Of a stretch of 64,000 nt of DNA, positions 37,230 through 49,600 are shown in pieces. The notes under the pieces were generated by a model. That model was given only the letters and a program-made list of their open reading frames with translations. It searched no databases and was not told the origin of the DNA. This stretch comes from Amia ocellicauda (lineage: Eukaryota > Chordata > Actinopteri > Amiiformes > Amiidae), in contig NC_089869.1 in NCBI RefSeq assembly GCF_036373705.1, forward strand, positions 15,584,050 through 15,648,049, written 5' to 3'. Position 1 is the first letter of the stretch. Each line of letters begins with the position of its first letter. Position numbers and translations under genes: made by a program.

Positions 37230-40200
37230 CTAGATGTCTTTCTGTGAAGCAATGGGTTCTGTTATTACTTTAGCTGGGTCAGCATGATGCTCCTTTTCTG
37301 GTACTTTTGTTTCTTGCGTTTTAGTTTTAGTTGTATCCTCCACGGCTGCTTCATTTTCATCAAAGCCGTTCTCTTGAATTTCTAGTTTGACTTCTTCCTT
37401 TGACTTTGTTTGAGGCTCTTTCTTTTCTTTCAAATCACTGGTCACTATTTTTTCTTCTTTGCCCTCGTCTTTTACCAGTGAATCCTTAACAGGCTTTTCC
37501 TCTTTAGAGCTGCTACTTGTTTGTTCCTTGCCCTCAGAGTCTTGCCTGCCTACTCTTTCCTGTGGCTTCTCTTTCTGTGGAATCTCCTCTGTGTGCTTCA
37601 CTTCTGCTTTGTCTGGTGGTGTGCTTTCACCTGACTTCCTGCTGTCTGTTGCAGACTCTTGAGGTTTGGGTTCTACTTTTTGCGAATCTCCTGTCTGTTC
37701 AGATTTGACCTCATGCTCCTCCAATTTAGCTATTGTGGTGACCCCTGGTTCTTCAGTCTTCTCTTCTTTGGCATCTGCAGTGCTGTCAGTTTCCCTCTCT
37801 GCTTTGGGAGACGGGCTTGGCTCAGGCTTCTGGGGTCCCTCTGATTCTTTCTCTGTAACTTTCTCTACAGTAGCCGTGACCTTTTCTAATGCTTTATCCA
37901 CTGATGCGCTGGGCTTGTCTGCAGACACTGCTCTGGCCTCACTTTGGTCAGACACTGCAGTGCTGCCCTCTGTGGGTTTCAACTCACTCACACTCTCCTC
38001 TTTTGAGGGGGTTGTGGATTCAGCTTTAGTATCTGCAGTTATTTCAGGTTTTGAAGAATCATCTTTTGATTTCAATGGACTTGCCACTTCCTCTGTTGGA
38101 AGATCTTCAGATACAACTTTATCCGAGTCTGATAGCTGTTCATCCTCCTCTGTCTTCACCTGCTTGACAGTTTCCTTTACGGGACTTTCCTTCAGTTCTA
38201 CTTTGACATCAGAGGGTTTCTCCTCTTCCTCAGCATCAGGTTTTGAGAGCACCTTTCCTTGTGGTTTAACTGAACTGTCTGCATCACTGGGTTCCTTGAG
38301 GGTTTCTTTCTCTGGACTGATGATCTTTTCAGGTTTCTCCTCTGCTGTGACAGTTTGCTCTTTTGGTTTAAGCTCCACTTTCTCTTTTACAGGACTCACC
38401 CGTTTTGTGTCTTCAGAGTCATCTGTTACTTCTTTCTGGGGTTTGTCCTCAGGAGGTACATCTGATCGAGATGCTTCTGTCTCATCCTTTTCTGAGATCT
38501 TTCCACTGTCGCTCTGTTGAGATTCATATTCATCCACTTTGTCTTCTGCTGCCTCTTTAGTTTCACTCAGTGTTTTTACTTCATCTGTAGTGTCCTTTAG
38601 GGCTTTTTCTGTAGCAGCTTTTTTGACTTCCCCCAAGGTCTTCACTGCCTCAGCGATGTCTTCCTTCACTTCCTTCTCCACCTTCGGGTTGTCGGTTTCC
38701 TTTTCCTCCACCGGTTCCACGTCTTCTGGGGCCTCTTCCACTGCAGGTTCCTCTTCAGCAGCACCTCCCTCTTCCTCTTCTTCAGCTGCACCTCCCTCTT
38801 CCTCTAATTCTTCAGCACCTTCCTCTTCCTCACCTCCAGGTGCAGTTTCTCCCTGGTCAGTGGTCTCGGTTAATATCTCTTCTCGCTGCTCCTCAGATGG
38901 AGTCCCCTGTTCCTCTTCAGGCTCCTTAGCTTCAGCTCCCTCCTCCTCTTCACTGCTCACTTTTCCAATCTTGTCATCCTCATCATTTGTTCCCTCAGAC
39001 GCCATGTCTTCAATCTCCATCATCTCTACTTCCTTGGTCGTTTCTGTTATGATCTCCTCCACAAACTTGTATTGTGGTTCTGCCTTTGCAGTCCTGCTCT
39101 TCGGCCTTGTGAGGCTCGGGAGAGTGTACACTGGGGATTGTCTGTATACATAAGGCACTGAACCCTGGGCACCAGACACTGAAGAGAGGCGGGTTTCTTC
39201 CCCTTCCAGAAGTTTCCTAAAAAAAGAAATGTAATTACTAAGGTAAAGGGTAGGGCAATTATTTTGCAATTTGTAAATATTATGTGGATGTTTATACTGA
39301 CCACTAGGCATGGATTATTCAGAACCAAATGTTATTCTCTGTTGTACTGTGTTTTCTACATTTTAATAAAATCTATAGATCATCGTTCTGAAAAATGTTA
39401 CACATCAAAGTAATTTATTAAAACATGAGCTCAATCACATACATTCCATGAATTATATTATTTTTAAACATGCGTGTAAAACGTGTAAATGATTAAACAA
39501 TATATTTGTGTCAGAAAGCAAATTATCTGTATTTTTCACAGAAATGTTGATTTTTCATAAACTAATTATTACCTGTAAGAAGCAATTTCCACATCCAGTG
39601 CCATTTTGACATTAAGCAGATCCTGGTATTCCCTAAGGTGGCCAGACATCTCATACTTTGTATGTTTTAGTTCATGCTCCAGTCCTCTGATGGTGTCCTG
39701 CAAAAGCATCATCACATCAGATTAACGCAATAGCTCAGCAAGCACAATATGTCCTGATGAATAAAACAATATGGAGAATTATTGGCTGATATAATACAGT
39801 CAATATTAGTTTCATATCCATATGTTGTTTAATGCTCAGTTCTTTAAAAATGCTAATGCCATTTGGTTGATATGTTCTTTTTGAAATATTGTTTTATATA
39901 ATTTATATTTATTTAAAAATATATATTGTATGATATTTATGTAAAGAAAAATCAGTACTAAACATTTAAATTGTTACAAATCTTACAATAATTATAATTA
40001 GTCAAATTAAGACTACATATGCAGGTCTTTTGAATAGATTTTCAGGTTTAAAAGTGTAATGCAGATTATTTATTTATGCAATACATATTTTAACCGCTTA
40101 TTAATATACTTATGTCATTGGAGGGTATAACACAAGTTTTATTACGTTTAGCTGTCAACAATATATAATATTCTTACCTGGTAATGACTGATTTCTGCAT

Positions 40201-41179
40201 CGTGTCTTTCTTCGAGGTCATTCAGCTGTTTGTCCAGAGCCTCTTTGGTGCCTTTCACCGTCTCCAGCTCAATGCTCTTGGACTGCAGGTGTCTTCTGTG
40301 CTCGTTGATTTCCTGTCTGGTGGCCCGCAGGGCTTCACTGTTGATTTCGGCGGCTTTGGTCAGTTTTTCCACCCGAGCACGGAAACCCTCCTCGGCTTGC
40401 TGGATGCTGCAGCCGGTGTGACCTTCAAGCTGCTTCCTGATATCCCTCAAAGCCGCAGTGATGTCTGCCTTGCCAAAATCTTTGACTTCTACCCCAACTT
40501 GAGCTTCCTGGATTTGGGCCAACATCTCACACACCTCCTGTTGGTGGTTTTTCTTCAGGAAAATGATCTCTTCAACGAGTGACTGAGATTTCTTTTCCAG
40601 TTCCATCTTAGACAGGTATGCGTCATTAATATCTTTTTTCAATGTCATTATGCTGGCCTCGGTGTCTGTTTTCTGACGAACTTCGTTTTCATATTTATCC
40701 CGTAAAATATAGAAATCTTCCTCCAGATGTTGCTGATCTTGTTCAATTTGACGCTTTTGTTGAGTGATTTCGTGAACAAGTTTGCGCAGGTCTTTAATCT
40801 CGGGGTCGTAGACCTGAGCCAGGGATGAAGGGCTGGCTTTCTTCTGCCTAAGTTCTTCAATTTCCTTCTCCAAAATCGTGTTCTGGCTCTCCAACAGACG
40901 CACCTTGTCTATGAAGCCGGCAAAGCGGTCGTTCAGCCCCTGCAGCAGCTCCTTTTCATTCATATGCGTTAGTTTCAGCTCTCCGGAGACATGGTTGGCA
41001 AAATCAAAGCTGAGATTGGAGCCGTATTCATTTTTCAGCATCACATTGCTCCTTTTGAAAGACGAGGTGTTGCCGGTGTTCACCGAGCTCCTGGGGAACA
41101 GAGATCCGAGTCTCTTTTGCTGAGATCGGAGGACATCGCTGTGGGGTCTCCTGTGTGGAGAACTTGTGAGATACTCCAT
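37230..41179 (-). CDS. Neurofilament-medium-like type IV intermediate filament protein, copy A (three exons)
   Basis: Coding exons are 41179-40178 (1002 nt), 39697-39573 (125 nt) and 39216-37230 (1987 nt). They give 1037 residues plus stop. The two introns lie where NEFM has them: phase 0 after ..SHYQ and phase 2 just before KLLEGEET. The head covers residues 1-80; coil 1A starts at LNDRFAGF (residue 82) and the rod ends at LLEGEET (about 378-384). The post-rod stretch with YKFVEEII is specific to NEFM. The tail is rich in E, K, S and P, has Glu runs, and ends [11 protein letters not shown]. It contains one copy of the unit that is multiplied in copies B and C ([19 protein letters not shown] and following), with four S-P-x-K sites suited to proline-directed kinases such as CDK5 or ERK. 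Such proteins co-assemble into axonal 10-nm filaments. I cannot decide whether this is true nefm or a lost-in-mammals ohnologue, so no symbol is given. Confidence 0.92.
40178..40563 (-). other. Gene-conversion-like tract in exon 1 of copy A
   Basis: These 386 bases, from TTTTCCTGAAG to the last base before the donor, match 47247-47632 of copy B (inverted) with about four differences by eye, synonymous positions included. The rest of exon 1 is strongly diverged, and similarity stops a few bases into the intron. Confidence 0.8.
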
Positions 41180-41229
41180 GCTGTAGCTCCTCTGTGCTGC
41201 TGCTGAATAAAACCAGCGCCGCTGCTGCC

Positions 41230-41236
41230 TTATATA
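41230..41236 (-). promoter_or_regulatory. TATA box of copy A
   Basis: On the minus strand GGGTATATAAGGCAGCAG lies about 50 bases before the start codon, inside a GC-rich stretch. The transcript leader would then be only about 20-30 bases. Confidence 0.6.
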
Positions 41237-41239
41237 CCC

Positions 41240-44200
41240 GCGGCCGGCTGGCGCTGCGCAGTGGAACTGTCCAAAGTGCTGAAACAGACCATCAGCTGTT
41301 TAATTGCCGGGGGGACAAAAACACCGATCATAAAAATTGCTAAGTATGAAATTGTGCTCTGTAAAGCTGGTGTCTTTATCCTAACATTGCATTGTTGATA
41401 ATGAAATACAAATCGAGCACTGTTGCATTTTTTCCAACCTTATTCAATTCCTGTAAGGCAACATAGCAGCAGCGAATAGTTTTTTAAAAATGCCAATCAC
41501 TGTTCTGTTCTATTTAATCTCTTGCTATCTGTCATCATATCCCAGCGAAGAAAATGTCTATTTATACATGATGCTGACGTTAAAGCCTGCCTGTTTTCAA
41601 GGTAGCAGTATGTTTTTGCTGAATATTTTCGATTAAAACATAATATTGAACTACTGGAAATGCTCACTTTGTATGTTCAACCAAAAAGCATTAATGTTCT
41701 TTGGCTTATTTTTTCACACCAATATAATATTTCTTATGATTTATAATGTACGGTCAGGGGGGATTCCAATGAAATCAAAGGCAAAAAAGGCATTTTACCA
41801 GACATGTTTTTCTTCAGAAATATTGTATACTAGCAAATGCACACAACTGTCATTTTCTCGAATAGTATGTATACTGTTGCCACTATACATGTTATCTGCT
41901 GAGTAGATGTCTGTCACTGTCTACTTCATTGAGTTTCCTACTGATCCCTTACTAAGCCCTTTTTGTCCCACAATTGGAGAAACTTGAAAATGCAGTGTTA
42001 TACTCTTCACTATGATTCTGTAACTAGACCTGTAATGTGCCCAGGATGTTATAGCTGACTGGTATAAAGTGAAGTCAACCATTAATTATGCAGTAAGAGT
42101 TTCTTACTCTCACCTCTCATCTTGTGTCAGAAACTTGGAAGTTATGTGCTATGCCTTAGGTGTGAAGGTTAATCTCTTAGATTTTTTGAGCCCTGGAGGA
42201 TGCTGTTTGGCTTCTTACCAGAGACTTCTGACATTTTGTTATTCGTGCAAAGACTACAGGCTCATGATATTTCATCAGGTGAACTCGTTTTATTTCATTT
42301 TTTTTGGGACTGTTTTAAACCGAAGTAGTGAATCCTATTGGAATAGACGGTAATTATTAATGTGAAGTAATAACTAACTGTCCAGATAGGAAAATACATC
42401 GCACGTTATGCAATATTGCATATTCACAAATCCCTTTATTTAAAATTGAACTATTTTAATGTCTTTATTTCTTTTAACTTTAATTTATTATGCATTTAAC
42501 AGGTTTTCTAGTGTTAGTTAATGAAACATCTATTTAATAAGGTATGGCTAAAATGATCCCAGGACATATGAAATAATGTTTCTATAAAAAGGAAAAGTGT
42601 ATTGTGACTATTCATTAATGTATGGGTCTGTTTTTTTTTTTTTTTTTGTCAATTATTATTCACCACAATAAAGCAGCTTTGACTTGGTTGGCAAAATGAT
42701 TTATAGACAGTTTCATTATTGTGTTTTAAAATGCCTTGACACATCCAAATGAGTTTGGCACCATAAATCTCCTTTCCACTCTGTTTAAAGAGTAAAAACA
42801 TCAGGAAACCTTGTGGATTAACTCCAGTAGCGCCGGTTCCCTACTCTTTTTTTATACATTTGATTACTAATATTAATGCTCTGGTGCTTTGTTTAGTGTC
42901 CAAATGCAGGTTTTGTATATTACAGGGTTTTATTAAGTAAATCCATTCCAATGTCAAGATGTGGAACTTGGTTCTGAAAATAAGGTGCAAGCTAACAGAT
43001 GAGGCATTTCTCATCTTTTAAAAATATACCTATATATGTATAAACTCATATAATTAAAGCAATAATTAAAAGGAATACTAAAATATATGGTAATATTTTA
43101 AGAAGCATTATAGGTCATATTGTAACACTGTTAAAAAGCCTATAGTCCTTGACTTTCTTATTGCTACCCAGTGATAGATTAATGCTAATAGGCATTTATA
43201 GATTAAACTTGTTAATGATGATTCTGTACCTTTGCTTCTTTCATGGACGTAGGCTCAGCAGTAAAAATGACTGATTAAGTATTGACAGCAAAGTGCCATT
43301 CACTTTACTATAGTTTCCCTTTGGAGTCAGTCCCATGGAGGTTGGTGTAGTCCTGGAACAGTATACTCTCCTTAAGATAAAGATACAAAATATTTTTTTT
43401 TTACTAAACAGGAAAAAATGTTACAGTGATACACTGTGTTCCCTTTGACATTAATACATTAAAATATGCAAACCAACCATGTCCCTTAGCATTTATTCCA
43501 AGTTTTGGATACACCTGCGCAAGGAGTATAATTGTTGGAGTTGATAAGATTGGACTGGAGACAAAGAAGACTATTTATTTATAGAAAGGGGGTCACCTTG
43601 CTCATAGCAGAACATATTTTTTGTTTTAATTTTGCCATCTGTCTTCTGACTACTAGGTTGGAATTTGCATGTACCTTTTTTTTTTTTTTACCTCAGAGGC
43701 ACCTATAACTAAAATTAACATCTGGATAAAATAAATTAACAAAATTGGGTCCACAATTGGTTTTCTTAAGTGTGTGTGTGTGTGTGTGTCTTTCTGACTA
43801 TGTTGATTCTGAGATTTCAATTATTTTAAAATTGATACAGAATTATCCCTGAAAAAGCAACTGGTTTATTAAGATTGTATATTTGCACTATGAAAATGGT
43901 CAGATTGTGGAATGCAGCAGCTGCTGTATTAAATTCATAAGGACACAGAAAGAAGGTACTGCAGAGTGTTCTTAGCACATAGTCAGAGCTATTTGATTTG
44001 AATTGCCATGGCTGGAGCTGAGAGAAGAAATCAAGATATTGGTCAGCAAGAATACGAACTGAATTGCAAGAGCAGTAGTAGAGATATTTCTATTTGCAGC
44101 ATTGCCTTAAAAAAGGAAACGCTGCAGGACTTGACACTATAAAAATATATGACACAGCAGGCTATGACAATTTATTTTTATGTATTGATTTATGCATGTA

Positions 44201-45395
44201 TTTATTTATTATACCTTTGTAGTTCACATGACTCATACAATTAATGCGGCAAATTCTGAGGAGACTGTATCGGATATCACTTATTCAGTTTAGTTGGAAG
44301 TAGCTTATTTTAATATACAACTTTATGGGTGACAGTAGGACCCATTATAAGTAATTGAAATCCCTCTTCGTACATGCTATTTAATCTGAATGCTTTTCAA
44401 CAATAACCAGAGCCTTCAATGTCATACATTTAAGAAAACTAGGAAAGAAACCATTGCACTTCTCCCCATTCCATAGACTCATAGTAAAATATAATCATGA
44501 GGTTTTTCTCCGCTTTCCTGCAATTGTGCATAGTTGTTGCAATCAAGGTAACCAAGGACTGTCAATAAGTGGAGATCTACTCCCTTTAAATGGCGTTGAT
44601 CCCAGTTCCACATGTATGACATAGACACTTATGATGCTGTGAATGTTTTAAACTTTCAGCACATTCCCTATACAATTCACTAATTAAATTGCTCAAGCTC
44701 CTTTTGCTTCCATATGACTGTTGTGAGTTATTACAAAATTACTAAACAAGTTAATTCTTGATATATGTGCATATATTATTTAAAACTGAGCAATGCTTAT
44801 CTGTTATTCATACATGAACAATTTCGAAAGATACCAAGATTGCCTGTGATGCATTAATGGGTGTGTGTTTATGTAGGACATCAGTGCCCTATTATTCCAT
44901 TTTGAGGTGCCTCAAGGGACTATGATCTAGTCTCCTGAACAGATAAGTGTATTCCAGTTAGTCAAGAGATGGTAATATCATGCCAGTGCAGTCAGAGAAA
45001 CAAAAACTATGAATTATTAAATTCTGATATTAAATTCAGTAACACCTGGGGCTACCACCTTAGATTTTGAGAAATATGCATACATCTATATTGTATTTTG
45101 TAATGCATATAATTTAGACCTAAGTATATGTTCTTTTTTTTGTAAATTAGACAGACATTTGATATGTGACATTTCCTCTAGATAAATATGATTCTCTGAT
45201 TTCCACTTACAATGATAAGTGAGAACTGAATTATATCTGCAGCATATCAGTATTTGGTGCAGTCCCTAAGGAGGAGACTTAAGGGAGTTTAATAAATGTG
45301 TAACTAGTATTTCTACTTTTTGTTTTTGGGTGGTTGAAGGTTAGAATGTATTTAATTAATAGCTTAATTTTCTTTCTGTCCTACACAGAAGTGAA
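41240..45395. other. Intergenic region between divergent copies A and B
   Basis: About 4.2 kb of AT-rich DNA. No exon, RNA gene or transposon with identifiable ends was found. Simple repeats occur, such as TG at 43771-43789 and poly-T near 42630-42650. Regulatory sequence shared by the head-to-head genes may be here, but nothing specific can be named. Confidence 0.5.
43771..43789. repeat. (TG)n microsatellite
   Basis: About nine TG units. Confidence 0.9.
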
Positions 45396-46572
45396 GTTCA
45401 GACTATGAAGTCATCAGTATGCAAAACACACAATAGTGAATCTGGGATAAATGATGAAGAAACCATAATAGCATCCTCTACACTACACAGACTGTCAGCC
45501 CCCTTTTATTTGTAAGACTGTGGAACAAACAAACAAACTCTGATGTAAACGTGATGTTTCTGTGATTCTTTGAGGGAATCTATTTCATGATTATTACCTC
45601 TATATACATTAATTGTCTGTTGTGATTGCAGTCAAAGCAGTTTCATTTTTTTTAAAAGCACACTTTGCCCCCGTTGGCAAATGCTACTGAGCAGCACCTG
45701 GTTTAACATTAAAGGTTACATCTGAATTGTTAATGTGCTTGGGAAAGTACTGCATAGGGTTTTTATGATAAATACTGCACCAAAACCCAGATCTCATCCC
45801 TGTTTAACGATTTCCAAGAAGGAGAGCAGTATCAGCAGGTGTAGCTGCTCAGAGGAATTTAATATTCAGCTATAAAAATGTGCTTTCTGTGCAAGCTGTG
45901 ATGAGATTCACACAATTCAATTAGATTTATGTTTTAGTTAAATCAGCTCAGATCCCCAATTAATGCATGCATACATTTTTCATATGATATATAAATATAT
46001 AAATATTGTCTGTTTATCATCAGGGGTAAAACATATCTGTCCTCCTATCTATTTATCTTACACACACATACACTCCGAATTCTCAAAAGTAATGTAAAAT
46101 GTAGTCAAACCAAAATATTGCTTTTGAAATCTACAGTCAATCGACGGCTAGTGTCTTTCAATTTGTATTGCACCTGAGCTCTTATCTCCCTAGTTGAACT
46201 ATTTATTGTCCTAATTTTCCCACCTGAACTATCTTCCCCAGCGTTTAAGGCACTAATGATTCAAAGGGAGTTATACACCTGTGTTAAAGTGTAGAAAGTC
46301 TGACTCAGGGTTTGTCTAAAAATCATTTGCCCACAATTACAATGTTATAATGTGATTAATGCGAAACCCCATGTCTAATATGAATTCAGTCCAGTTTTGT
46401 CCAGACTACTTTCAAATGAAGGGTGTGAAAACTTTTACAGCTGTATGTGAGGACGGGGTTTTCTGCTGTTGTACAATTAACTCGCAAGTCAGATCTTTTA
46501 CATCTCCAAGTATCGATTTCCCCCCTCAGCAGTATGGACAGCTCCATTGTGCAACGTAAGCTACGGCAGTGC

Positions 46573-46579
46573 TATATAA
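46573..46579 (+). promoter_or_regulatory. TATA box of copy B
   Basis: GTGCTATATAAGCCAGTG lies 49 bases before the start codon. The identical box is found at the same distance in copy C, and copy A has a TATA box at a similar distance. Confidence 0.65.
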
Positions 46580-46627
46580 GCCAGTGTGTGAGGGCTTTCA
46601 GTTCAGGCACTGCTATTCTGTACCACG

Positions 46628-49600
46628 ATGGAATACCGGACAGGTTCTCCGCATAGGCGAGGCCGTGCCGAGTGCGCCCGATTTAACCCGAAGCTCGGCT
46701 CATCTGTAGACCAGCAGTTTCCTCGGACCTCTCATGGATCCGTTTCTTTTAAGAGAAGTAATGGAAGGACGACAGAACAATACAACCGTCCAGTCCTCAG
46801 ACAACCCGATAGAACAGAGTTTGCACAGCAGCTGAGATATGAAAATGCCGATGAAAAACAGGTGCTCCATGGGCTGAATGACCGCTTCGCTGGCTTCATT
46901 GAGAAAGTCCATCAATTGGAAAATGAAAACAAAACTTTAGAAAAAGAGATTAGCGAGCTTAGGCAGAAGGAAGCATCGTCTTTTGCTTTAGCTGAAGTTT
47001 GCGACCCAGAAATTACAGATCTGAGGAGACTCGTTCAAGAGATCACCCTCCAAAAGGCTCAGATTGCATTGGAGCAGATTCGTGTAGAGGAAGATGTGGC
47101 TGTTCTTAATTTAAAGCTTGAAGACAAATCCCGACTTAGATCCTATACCGAGGACACTATTAAGACTTTGAAGAAGGCTGTTGATGATGCTAATCTATCG
47201 AAAATGGAGTTGGAAAAGAGAGTCAACTCCCTCCTTGAAGAAATACTTTTCCTGAAGAAAAACCACCAACAGGAGGTGTGTGAGATGTGGGCCCAAATCC
47301 AGGAAGCTCAAGTTGGGTTAGAAGTCAAAGATTTTGGCAAGGCAGACATCACTGCGGCTTTGAGGGATATCAGGAAGCAGCTTGAAGGTCACACCGGCTG
47401 CAGCATCCAGCAAGCCGAGGAGGGTTTCCGCACTCGGGTGGAAAAACTGACCAAAGCCGCCGAAATCAACAGTGAAGCCCTGCGGGCCACCAGACAGGAA
47501 ATCAACGAGCACAGAAGACACCTGCAGTCCAAGAGCATTGAGCTGGAGACGGTGAAAGGCACCAAAGAGGCTCTGGACAAACAGCTGAATGACCTCGAAG
47601 AAAGACACGATGCAGAAATCAGTCATTACCAGGTAAGATCGAAGGCCATTTATTAGAACATTTTTTACATTCATGAATTCAAGTACTGCGAAGCGTTTCA
47701 CTAAATGCATGCATTACTGTCTGCTTAGAAATGTTGGTATAATTGAACATATGACTGTATAACCCCTCAGAAAAATAGAGATTGTTTATTGCTCTTCAAT
47801 GCATTTGCAAGGACTCTATTTTAATTATATGTATAATGTTCAATCCAACTTAATGTTAGTTTACATGTTTCCATGTTTTGTATATTATTCGGTTTAATTC
47901 AGTCTTGTTAATGCTTTAATCGTATCTTTTTTGCATTCAACTCTGACTAAATAACGTTGTGGAAACAATGTAATAAAGTGAAGTTAGAATAATATAGTGT
48001 TGTAACAACACATTTGTAAAATCCAATGAATATTGTCTAAACATTGTAAAAGTATACAATTACATTCATAAAACAACTTTCTACAGAAACAATTCTCACA
48101 AATTCCAAATTAGAGTGAAATGAAAATATTACATAAATAAATATACTTACACACGTATATAGTCATATAGCTAAAAATAGAATTGCATTTTATATGTATT
48201 GTAATTCCAGAAATTGATTTATGAAATGTGCATTCAGTGTTACTGTGCCAAAATCACATCGATATCAATGTGTTGTCAGGGTAAAACACAGTTCTGATGT
48301 GTAAGCTGAGATGGATTGACATTAGGTAGTACAACAATTACAGTTCTGTATATAAACTTAATTAAACAGAGTAATGTAATGTAAAATGTTGATGTGTTGC
48401 TTTGCAGGATACAGTCACTCAGTTGGAGACTGAGCTGAATCACACCAAATTTGACATGTCTGGACACTTGAGAGAATACCAGGATCTGATGAATGTCAAA
48501 ATGGCATTAGATGTGGAAATAGCATCTTACAGGTAATAGCAGCGTAATCTTGGTGTGCTCTACATATAGACTTGAATAGGAGCCTGCAATGGTTCCTTTA
48601 AGTTATCCATTCTCTTCTACTGTACTACTTGTGCAACAATATAATTCTAGCATGAAACACAATCTAGTCTTCTCCCAGAGTTGAGGGAGGAAGGGGTTCA
48701 GACTATTATAACTCAAGGTGTATGTTAAGACTTTGTGAAAGGTGTGTCTGATTAACTGCAGTCATAAATATTATGAAGTTAAAATGGAGATTAAACATTT
48801 TGCTTTACTGCATGCTGTGTAGGGACTAAAAACATTTTTTTTACATAACAAATGTATTCTTCAAAAATAACACACCTAAGAAATGTACAAAACTGTTTGA
48901 TTTCATGCTGAGAAAGTATATTGAAATATCTTGGCATGTACTATATCAAGCAAATTGATTTATTGTATATCCTATTTACACCTGTGTAATGCATTTTTTA
49001 TTTTTTTTAAGGAAACTACTGGAAGGGGAAGAAACCCGCCTCTCTTCAGTGTCTGGTGCCCAGGGTTCAGTGCCTTATATGTATAGACCATACCCAGTGT
49101 ACACTCTCCCGAGCCTCACGAGGCTGAAGAGCAGGACTGGAAAGGCAGAACCACAGTACAATTTTGTGGAGGAGATCATAACAAAAACGACCAAGGAAGT
49201 AGAGATGATGGAGATTGAAGATGCAGCATCTCAGGGAACAAATGGTGACTATGACAAAATTTGGGAAGTGAGCAGTGAAGAAGAGGAGGCAGCTGAAGCT
49301 CAGGAGCCTGAAGAGAAACAGGAGACTCCAGGAGCAGATGAGCAGCGAAAAGAGATGTTACCCGAGGCCACTGACCAGGGAGAAACTGCAGCTGGAGGTA
49401 AAGAAGAGGGAGGTGCTGTTGAATTAGAGGAAGAGGTCCCAGAAGACATGGAACAGGTGGAGGAAACAGATGATCTGAAGGTGGAGAAGGAGGTGACAGA
49501 AGACATCGCTGAGGCAGTGGAAACCTTGGGGGAGGTCAAAGAAGCTGCTACAGAAAAAGCCCTAAATGACTTAAAAACACTGAGTGAAACTAAAGAGGCA

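Noticed and set aside
46359-46656. Short open frames upstream of copy B (and the same at 57537-57834 for copy C)
   Set aside because: They begin upstream of the TATA box and are duplicated only because the region is duplicated. There is no family resemblance.
48989-49011. Possible internal start ([15 protein letters not shown]) making the tail of copy B a separate protein
   Set aside because: These bases are the intron end and acceptor (poly-T then AAG). The frame before KLLEGEE is intron, and exon 2 joins in phase to complete the rod.
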